DNA of 39,149 nucleotides from Pseudomonas sp. PICF141 (GTDB lineage Bacteria > Pseudomonadota > Gammaproteobacteria > Pseudomonadales > Pseudomonadaceae): the NCBI RefSeq assembly GCF_002286815.1, contig NZ_MUNM01000085.1, positions 1-39,149 on the forward strand. The letters run 5' to 3'. Below, in pieces: positions 15,021 through 23,012 of this stretch (its first letter is position 1; every line of letters begins with the position of its first letter). The translations under genes were made by a program, and so were the position numbers. The notes under the pieces were generated by a model. The model was not told the DNA's origin. It worked only from the letters and a program-made list of their open reading frames with translations, and made no database searches.

Positions 15021-16541
15021 ATGATCTACGCACAACCCGGAACACCCGGCGCCGTCGTTACCTTCAAACCGCGCTACGGCAATTTCATCGGCGGCGAATT
15101 CGTTGCCCCAATCAACGGCGAGTACTTCACCAACACCTCACCGGTCACCGGTGAAGTGATTGCCGAGTTCCCGCGCTCCAGCGCCGCCGACATCGAGAAA
15201 GCCCTCGACGCCGCCCATGCCGCCGCTGATGCCTGGGGCAAAACCTCGGCGCAGGATCGCTCATTGGTGCTGCTGAAAATCGCCGACCGCATCGAGCAGA
15301 ACCTGGAAATCCTCGCCGTCACCGAAACCTGGGACAACGGCAAGGCCGTGCGTGAAACCCTCAACGCCGACGTGCCTTTGGCCGCCGACCATTTCCGTTA
15401 CTTCGCCGGTTGCATCCGCGCTCAGGAAGGCGGCGCCGCCGAGATCAACGAACTGACCACCGCCTATCACTTCCACGAACCGCTGGGCGTGGTCGGGCAG
15501 ATCATCCCGTGGAACTTCCCGCTGCTGATGGCCGCCTGGAAACTCGCCCCGGCCCTGGCGGCCGGCAACTGCATCGTGCTCAAACCCGCCGAACAAACGC
15601 CGCTGTCGATCATGGTGTTCGCCGAGCTGATCGCCGACTTGCTGCCGGCCGGCGTGCTGAACATCGTCCAGGGCTTCGGTCGCGAAGCCGGTGAGGCGCT
15701 GGCCACCAGCAAGCGTATCGCCAAAATCGCCTTCACCGGTTCCACCCCGATCGGTGCGCACATCATGCATTGCGCCGCCGAGAACATCATTCCGAGCACC
15801 GTTGAACTGGGCGGCAAGTCGCCGAACATTTTCTTCGAAGACATCATGAACGCCGAGCCGCAGTTCATCGAGAAAGCCGCCGAAGGCCTGGTGCTGGCGT
15901 TCTTCAACCAGGGCGAAGTCTGCACCTGTCCGTCCCGGGCGCTGGTGCAGGAATCGATCTACGAGCCATTCATGGCCGAGGTGATGAAGAAGATCGTCAA
16001 GATCAAGCGCGGCAACCCGCTGGACACCGAGACCATGGTCGGCGCCCAGGCGTCCGAGCAGCAATACGACAAGATTCTCTCGTACCTGAAAATCGCTCAG
16101 GAGGAGGGCGCCGAGCTGCTTACCGGCGGCGCGGCCGAGCGTCTTGAGGGCGACTTGTCGAGCGGCTATTACATCCAGCCGACCCTGCTCAAGGGCCACA
16201 ACAAGATGCGTGTGTTCCAGGAAGAAATCTTCGGCCCGGTGGTGGGAATCACCACCTTCAAGGACGAAGCCGAAGCCCTGGCGATTGCCAACGACAGCGA
16301 GTTTGGCCTCGGTGCCGGCCTGTGGACCCGCGACATCAACCGCGCCTACCGCGTGGGCCGGGCGATCAAGGCCGGGCGCGTCTGGACCAACTGCTACCAC
16401 CTGTACCCGGCCCACGCCGCGTTCGGTGGCTACAAGAAGTCCGGTGTCGGCCGTGAGAACCACAAGATGATGCTTGACCATTACCAACAGACCAAAAACC
16501 TGCTGGTGAGCTACGACATCAATCCGCTGGGGTTCTTCTAA
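15021..16541 (+). CDS. pedI: NAD-dependent aldehyde dehydrogenase, PedI/ExaC type
   Basis: A 506-residue cytoplasmic aldehyde dehydrogenase. Visible hallmarks: PWNFPLLMAAWKLAPALAAGN, the NAD loop FTGSTPIG, general base Glu262 in VELGGKSP and catalytic Cys301 in FFNQGEVCTCPSR. Length and motifs fit the acetaldehyde/chloroacetaldehyde dehydrogenase family that includes ExaC and PedI. It would oxidise aldehydes made by PedH in the periplasm once they enter the cell, feeding carboxylates (acetate from ethanol) to central metabolism. It is a single-gene unit with motif site 6 upstream and a type B palindrome on each side. Confidence 0.9.
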   Translation: MIYAQPGTPGAVVTFKPRYGNFIGGEFVAPINGEYFTNTSPVTGEVIAEFPRSSAADIEKALDAAHAAADAWGKTSAQDRSLVLLKIADRIEQNLEILAVTETWDNGKAVRETLNADVPLAADHFRYFAGCIRAQEGGAAEINELTTAYHFHEPLGVVGQIIPWNFPLLMAAWKLAPALAAGNCIVLKPAEQTPLSIMVFAELIADLLPAGVLNIVQGFGREAGEALATSKRIAKIAFTGSTPIGAHIMHCAAENIIPSTVELGGKSPNIFFEDIMNAEPQFIEKAAEGLVLAFFNQGEVCTCPSRALVQESIYEPFMAEVMKKIVKIKRGNPLDTETMVGAQASEQQYDKILSYLKIAQEEGAELLTGGAAERLEGDLSSGYYIQPTLLKGHNKMRVFQEEIFGPVVGITTFKDEAEALAIANDSEFGLGAGLWTRDINRAYRVGRAIKAGRVWTNCYHLYPAHAAFGGYKKSGVGRENHKMMLDHYQQTKNLLVSYDINPLGFF

Positions 16542-16562
16542 CCCGCAAGAACACCATTGAAA

Positions 16563-16700
16563 CCTGTGGGAGCGGGCTTATGTGGCGAGGGGGCTTGCCC
16601 CCGTTGGACTGCGTAGCAGTCCCGGAACTTCTGGTTTTGGGGCCGCTCCGCGACCCAACGGGGGCAAGCCCCCTCGCCACATAAGCCCGCTCCCACAAGG
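16563..16700. repeat. Type B long palindromic repeat, near-perfect outer arms
   Basis: The left arm (16563-16608: CCTGTGGGAGCGGGCTTATG, then the GGCGAGGGGGCTTGCCCCCG core) and the right arm (16656-16700) are almost exact inverse copies over about 45 bp. The middle contains a second small inverted segment (CTGCGTAGCAG). It lies between pedI and pqqA. This is the most symmetrical copy in the window. Confidence 0.93.
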
Positions 16701-16730
16701 TTTTGTGTGGTGCTAAAGATCTGCGCAATA

Positions 16731-16778
16731 CCCCCTACCAACGCACCCCGCAACCTCCTTCGAAAGTAGCATTCGGTC
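16731..16778 (+). promoter_or_regulatory. Putative response-regulator site 7, upstream of pqqA (split motif)
   Basis: CCCTACCAACG at 16733-16743 resembles the left half of the motif, and CGAAAGTAGCATTCGGTC at 16761-16778 matches the right half of site 1 (AAGTAGCATTCG). The halves are about 20 bp farther apart than elsewhere. The right half ends about 64 nt before pqqA. Confidence 0.4.
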
Positions 16779-16841
16779 ATCTCAACCCTCGTGCATTAAT
16801 GGCTTTACCGGAATCGTCCGGCACAAGAAGAGGATTGACCC

Positions 16842-16913
16842 ATGTGGAATAAACCCGCGTTTACCGATCTGCGCATTGGCTTCGAAGTGACGATGTATTT
16901 CGCCAACCGTTGA
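16842..16913 (+). CDS. pqqA: PQQ precursor peptide PqqA
   Basis: A 23-residue peptide (start MWNKPAFTDLRIGFE) with the two residues that become the PQQ skeleton, Glu15 and Tyr19, in the classical Glu-Val-Thr-Met-Tyr spacing. AGAAGAGGA lies just upstream (16827-16835). It is followed after 54 nt by pqqB and begins the PQQ biosynthesis operon. The peptide is cross-linked by the radical-SAM enzyme PqqE with PqqD as chaperone, then trimmed by proteases. Confidence 0.96.
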   Translation: MWNKPAFTDLRIGFEVTMYFANR

Positions 16914-16967
16914 TTTGATTGCCCGGTCAGCCGTCGCGTTGGCCGGGCCTGCCTTCTGGAGGCATCC

Positions 16968-17882
16968 ATGCACATCCGCGTTCTCGGTTCCGCCGCTGGC
17001 GGCGGTTTTCCGCAATGGAACTGCAACTGCCGTCAATGCGCCGCGATGCGCAACGGCAACCTGCGCGCGCAACGCCGCACGCAGTCCTCCATTGCCCTGA
17101 GTGACGACGGTGTGGAGTGGGTGCTCTGCAATGCTTCACCGGACATTCGCGCACAACTTGAAAGCTTTCCAGCCATGCAGCCGGCCCGACGCTTGCGTGA
17201 CACGGCGATTGCCGGTGTCGTGCTGCTGGACAGTCAGATCGACCATTGCACCGGTCTGTTGAGCTTGCGCGAAGGCTGCCCGCATGCGGTCTGGTGCACC
17301 GAGCGGGTTCATCAAGACCTGAGCAGCGGCTTTCCCTTGTTCACCATGCTCAAACACTGGAACGGTGGCTTGCAGTGGCAACCCATCGGACTGGATCGCG
17401 AGCCGTTCAGTATCGCGGCCTGCCCACACCTGCAATTTCGCGCGATTGCGTTGGTCAGCAATGCACCGCCGTATTCCCCCAACCGCGGCAACCCGCAGCC
17501 GGGCGACACCATCGGCCTGTTCATCGAAGACCTGCGCAGTGGTGCATCGGTTTTCTACGCGCCGGGGCTGGGGCAAATCGACGCCGAGGTCTTGAGCTGG
17601 ATGCAACGCGCCGATTGCCTGCTGCTGGACGGCACGCTGTGGCGCGACGATGAAATGCGCGTGTGCGAAGTCGGCCAGAGCCTGGGCAGCGAAATGGGTC
17701 ACCTGCCGCAAAGCGGCCCCGGCGGCATGCTTGACGTGCTGGAGGGCTTCAATCGCCAGCGCAAGGTGCTGATCCACATCAACAACACCAACCCGATCCT
17801 CGATGAAGACTCGGCCGAGCGCGCGTTGCTGGAGCGGCGCGGGATTGAAGTGGCTTATGACGGCATGAGTATTGAGCTGTAA
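16968..17882 (+). CDS. pqqB: PQQ biosynthesis protein PqqB
   Basis: A 304-residue metallo-beta-lactamase-fold protein. The start MHIRVLGSAAGGGFPQWNCN and the Cys pair motif CNCRQCA are typical of PqqB, as is SQIDHCTGLLSLREG in the middle and the late GHLPQSGPGG segment. PqqB is a hydroxylase of the PQQ intermediate. The start at 16968 follows GGAGG at 16956-16960. Its stop is followed almost directly by a REP doublet that separates it from pqqC by 137 nt. Confidence 0.95.
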   Translation: MHIRVLGSAAGGGFPQWNCNCRQCAAMRNGNLRAQRRTQSSIALSDDGVEWVLCNASPDIRAQLESFPAMQPARRLRDTAIAGVVLLDSQIDHCTGLLSLREGCPHAVWCTERVHQDLSSGFPLFTMLKHWNGGLQWQPIGLDREPFSIAACPHLQFRAIALVSNAPPYSPNRGNPQPGDTIGLFIEDLRSGASVFYAPGLGQIDAEVLSWMQRADCLLLDGTLWRDDEMRVCEVGQSLGSEMGHLPQSGPGGMLDVLEGFNRQRKVLIHINNTNPILDEDSAERALLERRGIEVAYDGMSIEL

Positions 17883-17886
17883 GCGG

Positions 17887-17976
17887 ATGGCCCCATCGCG
17901 GGCAAGCCCGCTCCCACAAGGATCTGCGGTGTACACAAAACCCTGTGGGAGCGGGCTTGCCCGCGATGAGGCCAGA
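17887..17976. repeat. REP doublet inside the pqq operon
   Basis: Two inverted copies of the Pseudomonas REP core: TCGCGGGCAAGCCCGCTCCCACA (first copy, minus sense) and TGTGGGAGCGGGCTTGCCCGCGAT (second, plus sense), separated by about 30 bp. They can pair with each other or form two separate hairpins. Placement between pqqB and pqqC may affect mRNA stability or the relative amounts of PqqAB and PqqCE. Confidence 0.93.
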
Positions 17977-18019
17977 CCAGACACCGCAGAACCCAACGGT
18001 TATTCCCCGGAGAACCGCA

Positions 18020-18772
18020 ATGACTGACACGCCCATGACCCCCGCCGAGTTCGAACAGGCGTTGCGCGCCAAAGGCGCCTATTACCACATCCATCACCCC
18101 TTCCACCAAGCCATGTACGCCGGGCGTGCCACTCGCGAGCAGATTCAGGGTTGGGTCGCCAATCGCTTCTATTACCAAGTGAACATCCCGCTCAAGGATG
18201 CCGCCATCCTCGCCAACTGCCCGGACCGCGACGTGCGCCGGGAATGGCTGCAACGGATCCTCGACCATGACGGCATCCCCGGCAGTGAAGGCGGCATCGA
18301 AGCGTGGCTACGATTGGGCGAAGCCGTGGGGCTGGGGCGCGAACAAATTCTCTCGCAAGAACTGGTGCTGCCTGGCGTGCGTTTCGCCGTGGACGCCTAC
18401 GTCAATTTCGCCCGTCGTGCGTGCTGGCAAGAAGCGGCCAGCAGCTCGCTGACCGAACTGTTCGCACCACAGATTCATCAGTCCCGGCTCGACGCCTGGC
18501 CCACCCATTACCCATGGATCGACCCGGCCGGTTACGACTATTTCCGTACACGGCTGAGCCAGGCCCGGCGCGATGTCGAGCATGGTTTGCGCATCACCCT
18601 GGCGCACTACGTGACGGTCGAAGGCCAGCAACGCATGCTGGAGATTCTGCAGTTCAAGCTCGATGTGCTGTGGAGCATGCTCGACGCGATGAGCATGGCC
18701 TACGAACTGGATCGCCCGCCGTATCACACCGTCACCACCGAGCGGGTCTGGCACCGGGGGATCGTCTTGTGA
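18020..18772 (+). CDS. pqqC: Pyrroloquinoline-quinone synthase PqqC
   Basis: A 250-residue cofactor-less oxidase of the TENA/haem-oxygenase fold that performs the final ring closure and eight-electron oxidation to PQQ. Motifs: YYHIHHPFHQAMYAG near the start, VANRFYYQVNIPLKDAAILAN, and HYPWIDPAGYDYFRTRL. The start at 18020 (MTDTPMTP) has CCGGAGAA just before it. An in-frame ATG farther upstream lies in the REP doublet and is rejected. Its TGA overlaps the pqqE GTG, leaving no room for pqqD. Confidence 0.95.
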   Translation: MTDTPMTPAEFEQALRAKGAYYHIHHPFHQAMYAGRATREQIQGWVANRFYYQVNIPLKDAAILANCPDRDVRREWLQRILDHDGIPGSEGGIEAWLRLGEAVGLGREQILSQELVLPGVRFAVDAYVNFARRACWQEAASSSLTELFAPQIHQSRLDAWPTHYPWIDPAGYDYFRTRLSQARRDVEHGLRITLAHYVTVEGQQRMLEILQFKLDVLWSMLDAMSMAYELDRPPYHTVTTERVWHRGIVL

Positions 18773-19902
18773 ACCCGATCGAACAGCCACCCGGGCCACC
18801 GTTGTGGTTGCTGGCGGAGCTGACCTATCGCTGCCCGTTACAATGCCCGTATTGCTCCAACCCGCTGGATTTCGCCCAACAGGGCCAGGAGTTGAGCACA
18901 GAAGAATGGATACGGGTGTTCCGCGAGGCGCGGGAGATGGGCGCTGCGCAACTGGGTTTTTCCGGTGGCGAGCCGTTGGTGCGCCAGGACTTGGCCGAGC
19001 TGATCAAGGCCGCGCGGGACATGGGCTACTACACCAATCTGATCACTTCGGGTATCGGCCTGACCGAACAGAAGGTCCGCGACTTCAAAGTCGCCGGGCT
19101 GGACCATATCCAGATCAGCTTTCAGGCCGCCGACGAACAGGTGAACAATCTGCTCGCCGGCTCGCGCAAGGCCTTCGCCCAGAAACTGGCCATGGCCCGG
19201 GCGGTGAAAGCCCAGGGCTACCCGATGGTGCTGAACTTCGTCACCCATCGGCACAACATCGACCAGATCGCGCAAATCATCGAACTGTGCCTGGAATTGG
19301 AGGCGGATTTCGTCGAATTGGCCACGTGCCAGTTCTACGGTTGGGCCGAACTCAACCGCATCGGCCTGTTGCCGACCCGCGAACAATTGCAGCGCGCCGA
19401 GAGCATTACCAATGAATACCGCCAGCGGCTTGAGGCCGAGGGCCACCCGTGCAAGCTGATTTTCGTCACCCCGGATTACTACGAAGAACGCCCCAAGACC
19501 TGCATGAATGGCTGGGCCAACCTGTTTCTCGACATCACCCCGGACGGCACGGCGTTGCCGTGTCATAGCGCCCGCCAGTTGCCGGTGCAGTTTCCCAACG
19601 TGCGCGAGCACAGCATCGCGCACATCTGGAACGATTCCTTGGGTTTCAACCGTTTTCGCGGCGATGACTGGATGAAAGAGCCGTGCCGCTCCTGCGATGA
19701 AAAGCACAAGGACCTCGGTGGCTGCCGATGCCAGGCGTTCATGCTCACGGGGGACGCAAGTAACGCTGATCCGGTGTGCAGCAAGTCACCGCACCACGAC
19801 GTTATTCTCAAGGCCCGGGACGAAGCCGACGCGCCGGGGCAGGGCATGGAACACCTGATCTTGCGCAATGAAAAGGCTTCGCGGCTGATCTATCGCGGAT
19901 GA
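18769..19902 (+). CDS. pqqE: PqqA peptide cyclase PqqE (radical SAM)
   Basis: A 377-residue radical-SAM/SPASM enzyme that links Glu and Tyr of PqqA. The SAM cluster motif is Cys22-x3-Cys26-x2-Cys29 (YRCPLQCPYCSN). The SPASM region has TCMNGWANLFLDITPDGTALPCHSAR, shown here by its residues near 245-270 only as a description, then CRSCDEKHKDLGGCRCQAF and a last Cys in PVCSKSPHH. The start codon is GTG 18769 in a GTGA overlap with pqqC. In most Pseudomonas operons pqqD lies between pqqC and pqqE. Here it is absent and is not fused to either neighbour (both have normal lengths), so PqqE must rely on a PqqD made elsewhere. Confidence 0.94.
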   Translation: MNPIEQPPGPPLWLLAELTYRCPLQCPYCSNPLDFAQQGQELSTEEWIRVFREAREMGAAQLGFSGGEPLVRQDLAELIKAARDMGYYTNLITSGIGLTEQKVRDFKVAGLDHIQISFQAADEQVNNLLAGSRKAFAQKLAMARAVKAQGYPMVLNFVTHRHNIDQIAQIIELCLELEADFVELATCQFYGWAELNRIGLLPTREQLQRAESITNEYRQRLEAEGHPCKLIFVTPDYYEERPKTCMNGWANLFLDITPDGTALPCHSARQLPVQFPNVREHSIAHIWNDSLGFNRFRGDDWMKEPCRSCDEKHKDLGGCRCQAFMLTGDASNADPVCSKSPHHDVILKARDEADAPGQGMEHLILRNEKASRLIYRG

Positions 19903-19931
19903 GTGATGAACACAAATCCCCTGAGCGAGCT

Positions 19932-20051
19932 TCTGTGGCGAGGGGGCTTGCCCCCGTTGGGTCGCGAAGCGGCCCCAAAACCAGACGCTCCGGGACTGCT
20001 ACGCAGTCCAACGGGGGCAAGCCCCCTCGCCACAAAAGCCCGCTCCCACAG
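19932..20051. repeat. Type B long palindromic repeat
   Basis: CTGTGGCGAGGGGGCTTGCC at the left is mirrored by GGCAAGCCCCCTCGCCACA near the right end, followed by AAGCCCGCTCCCACA. The inner part (GGTCGCGAAGCGGCCCC) forms another hairpin. It lies between pqqE and ercA and may end the pqq transcript. Confidence 0.9.
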
Positions 20052-20179
20052 AGGTTTTCAGTGAATACAGAATTGGAGGAGCAACCCGCGCCCGCTCGCT
20101 ATCCATTGGTCTGATTGCATTCGCAGCCGGATGCGTTAGTGTGTTCTTTACCTTTCAAAACAATAAAAACAGGCTTCCA

Positions 20180-21343
20180 ATGAGCCAGAATCTCAGCCAG
20201 CTGCGTAAATTCGTTTCGCCTGAAATCATCTTCGGTGCCGGCTGTCGGCACAACGTCGGTAACTACGCCAAGACCTTCGGCGCCCGCAAAGTGCTGGTGG
20301 TCAGCGACCCCGGTGTGATTGCCGCCGGTTGGGTCGCCGATGTCGAGGCCAGCCTGCAAGCCTTGGGCATTGATTTCTTTGTGTACAGCGACGTTTCGCC
20401 CAACCCACGGATCGAAGAAGTCATGCTCGGTGCCGAGCTGTACCGGGAGAATCACTGCGATGTGATCGTGGCGATCGGCGGCGGCAGCCCGATGGATTGC
20501 GGCAAGGGCATCGGCATTGTCGTCGCCCACGGGCGCAACATCCTCGAATTCGAGGGCGTGGACATGTTGCGCATGCCCAGCCCGCCGCTGATCCTGATCC
20601 CCACCACCGCCGGCACGTCGGCCGATGTCTCGCAGTTCGTGATCATCTCCAATCAGCAAGAACGCATGAAGTTCTCCATCGTCAGCAAAGCCGCAGTGCC
20701 GGACGTGTCGCTGATCGATCCGGAAACCACCCTGAGCATGGACCCGTTCCTGTCGGCCTGTACCGGCATCGATGCATTGGTCCACGCCATTGAAGCCTTT
20801 GTCTCCACCGGTCACGGGCCGCTCACCGACCCTCATGCGCTGGAGGCGATGCGGCTGATCAACGGCAATCTGGTGCAAATGATCGCCAACCCAGGCGACA
20901 TCGCCCTGCGCGAGAAAATCATGCTCGGCAGCATGCAGGCCGGGCTGGCGTTCTCCAACGCGATTCTTGGCGCGGTGCACGCCATGTCCCACAGCCTCGG
21001 CGGTTTCCTCGATCTGCCCCACGGCCTGTGCAATGCGGTGTTGGTGGAACACGTGGTGGCGTTCAACTACAGCTCGGCGCCGGAGCGCTTCAAGGTGATT
21101 GCCGAGACCTTGGGCATCGATTGCCGGGGTCTCAATCACCGGCAGATCTGCGGGCGGCTGGTCGACCACCTGATCGCCCTCAAACACGCCATCGGCTTCC
21201 ACGAAACCCTCGGCCTGCACGGGGTGAGTACCGCGGATATCCCGTTCCTGTCGCAACACGCCATGCACGACCCGTGCATCCTGACCAACCCGCGCGAATC
21301 CAGTCAGCGCGATGTCGAGGTCGTCTATGGCGAAGCCCTCTGA
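20180..21343 (+). CDS. ercA: Iron-type alcohol dehydrogenase ErcA
   Basis: A 387-residue group III (iron-type) alcohol dehydrogenase. NAD-binding GGGSPMDCGKG, then TTAGTSADVSQFVI, and metal-ligand regions DALVHAIEAF, AMSHSLGGFLDLPHG (His) and a later HAMHDPCILTNPR. ErcA in Pseudomonas is required for normal regulation of ethanol oxidation and may act in signalling as well as catalysis. ATG 20180 is preferred by comparison with the family (MSQ..LSQLRKFVSPEIIFG). A GTG at 20141 is in frame but weak. No TACYAAGG motif is seen upstream, unlike the other units of the island. The 3' end overlaps ercS. Confidence 0.88.
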   Translation: MSQNLSQLRKFVSPEIIFGAGCRHNVGNYAKTFGARKVLVVSDPGVIAAGWVADVEASLQALGIDFFVYSDVSPNPRIEEVMLGAELYRENHCDVIVAIGGGSPMDCGKGIGIVVAHGRNILEFEGVDMLRMPSPPLILIPTTAGTSADVSQFVIISNQQERMKFSIVSKAAVPDVSLIDPETTLSMDPFLSACTGIDALVHAIEAFVSTGHGPLTDPHALEAMRLINGNLVQMIANPGDIALREKIMLGSMQAGLAFSNAILGAVHAMSHSLGGFLDLPHGLCNAVLVEHVVAFNYSSAPERFKVIAETLGIDCRGLNHRQICGRLVDHLIALKHAIGFHETLGLHGVSTADIPFLSQHAMHDPCILTNPRESSQRDVEVVYGEAL

Positions 21344-23012
21344 CGAGCAACAACGGGCGCTGACCGGGTTACTGGGGTTAGGCAACCATTCGGCGCGCAA
21401 GAGTCATTACCCGGAACTGGCTGCGCGCCTGGATGAGCTGGAAACCGAACGCAACCGCTACAAATGGCTGTTCGAAAACGCGGTCCACGGAATCTTCCAG
21501 GCCAGCCTGCTGGAGGGCATGCGCGCCGCCAACCCGGCGCTGGCGCGGATGCTCGGCTATCAGAACCCGCAGGAGGTGCTGTTTTCCCTGACGGACCTGG
21601 CGGGCACGCTGTTCGTTGGCGGGGCGCAAGAGCTGGAAAACATCGGCGAAATCCTCCAGCGCGAGCGCAGCCTGCTGGGCTATGAAACTCAGCTGCGACG
21701 CAAGGACGGCAGCGTTCTCGATGTGTTGATGAACCTGCTGCTCAAACCGGATCAGGAAGGTTTGGTGGAGGGCTTCGTCGCCGACATCACCGAGCGAAAA
21801 CTGGCTCAGCAGCGCCTGCAACAACTCAATGACGAACTGGAGCAACGGGTCACCGCGCGCACCAACGAATTGCTGGACGCCGCCGAAGCCTTGCGCGATG
21901 CCCGTGATGCCGCCGAAGCGGCCAATCGCAGCAAGGACAAATACCTCGCCGCCGCCAGTCACGACTTGCTGCAACCGCTCAACGCCGCGCGTTTGCTGAT
22001 CTCGACCTTGCGCGAACGCAAACTGCCCGACGTCGAGCAAGTGCTGGTGGAGCGCACGCATCAGGCGCTGGAAGGGGCGGAAGATTTGCTCACCGATCTG
22101 CTGGACATTTCCCGCCTCGATCAGGCTGCGGTGAAGCCGGACATTGCCCTGTACCGCCTCGACGAATTGTTCGCGCCGCTGGTCTCGGAATTTCAATCGG
22201 TGGCTGCGGCAGCCGGGTTGAAGCTGCGGGTGCACATGGGCGATTACGCCATTCATACCGATTTGCGCCTGATGACCCGAATCCTGCGCAACTTCCTCAG
22301 CAATGCCTGCCGCTACACCGACGAAGGCTGCATTCTGCTGGGGGCACGACGCCGGGGGGATGCGCTGCGTATCGAAGTCTGGGACACCGGGCGCGGCATT
22401 CCGGCGGATCGTCTTGAATCGATCTTCCTGGAGTTCAACCAACTGGACGTCGGGCGTGCCGCCGATCGCAAGGGCGTGGGCCTTGGACTGGCGATAGTCG
22501 AACGCATCGCCAAGATCCTCGACTACAGAATCAAGGTGCATTCGCGCCCGGGGCGCGGTTCGATGTTCAGCATCGAGGTGCCGATTTCTCAGGAGATTCC
22601 ACTGCCGATCAGTCAGGCCGCGCCGCAACCGAGTACCGGTAACCCGTTGCCGGGCCGGCGGCTGTTGGTACTGGATAATGAAGTCAGCATTCTTGAAAGC
22701 ATGAGCGCGTTGCTCGGGCAGTGGGGCTGCGAGGTGATTACCGCCACCGACGAAGCCACCGCGCTGGTGGCCTTGCAGGGACAGGCGCCGGAATTGATTC
22801 TGGCCGACTATCACCTGGACCACGGCGTGGTGGGTTGTGAAGTGGTTCGGCATTTGCGCGAGCATTTCAGCCAGAGGATTGCGGCAGTGATCATCACCGC
22901 CGACCGCACCGACCAGTGCCGGCGCTCGTTGCAGCGCCTCGGAGCGCCTTTGCTGAACAAACCGGTGAAACCCGGCAAGTTGCGCGCGGTGCTGACTCAG
23001 CTGTTGACGTAG
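21327..23012 (+). CDS. ercS: Soluble hybrid sensor histidine kinase ErcS
   Basis: A 561-residue cytoplasmic kinase: one PAS domain (about 35-155, LFENAVHGIFQASL and the TDLAGTLF region), a coiled coil (about 155-200), HisKA with His212 in SHDLLQPLNAARL, HATPase (NFLSNACRYT, GVGLGLAIVERIAK) and a receiver with Asp494 in LADYHLD and the Lys of NKPVKPGK. Its kinase and receiver parts closely resemble those of the kinase at 1328, but with one PAS instead of three. ATG 21327 has GAGG at 21317-21320; ATG 21312 is a possible earlier start. It overlaps the ercA end by 17 nt. It has no output domain, so it likely feeds the same regulator as the first kinase. Confidence 0.87.
   Translation: MAKPSDEQQRALTGLLGLGNHSARKSHYPELAARLDELETERNRYKWLFENAVHGIFQASLLEGMRAANPALARMLGYQNPQEVLFSLTDLAGTLFVGGAQELENIGEILQRERSLLGYETQLRRKDGSVLDVLMNLLLKPDQEGLVEGFVADITERKLAQQRLQQLNDELEQRVTARTNELLDAAEALRDARDAAEAANRSKDKYLAAASHDLLQPLNAARLLISTLRERKLPDVEQVLVERTHQALEGAEDLLTDLLDISRLDQAAVKPDIALYRLDELFAPLVSEFQSVAAAAGLKLRVHMGDYAIHTDLRLMTRILRNFLSNACRYTDEGCILLGARRRGDALRIEVWDTGRGIPADRLESIFLEFNQLDVGRAADRKGVGLGLAIVERIAKILDYRIKVHSRPGRGSMFSIEVPISQEIPLPISQAAPQPSTGNPLPGRRLLVLDNEVSILESMSALLGQWGCEVITATDEATALVALQGQAPELILADYHLDHGVVGCEVVRHLREHFSQRIAAVIITADRTDQCRRSLQRLGAPLLNKPVKPGKLRAVLTQLLT

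Noticed and set aside
14767..15024. Small open frame in the gap between pedH and pedI
   Set aside because: Most of it translates the type B palindrome. It has no ribosome site and no recognisable product.
17945..18019. Earlier start for pqqC
   Set aside because: It lies in the REP doublet. The normal PqqC start with a ribosome site is at 18020.
18304..18768. In-frame upstream extension of pqqE inside pqqC
   Set aside because: The residues look like out-of-frame pqqC. The GTG at 18769 gives the normal PqqE N-terminus and length.
18769..19902. PqqD fused to PqqE or PqqC
   Set aside because: Both proteins have family-typical length and no extra domain of about 90 residues.
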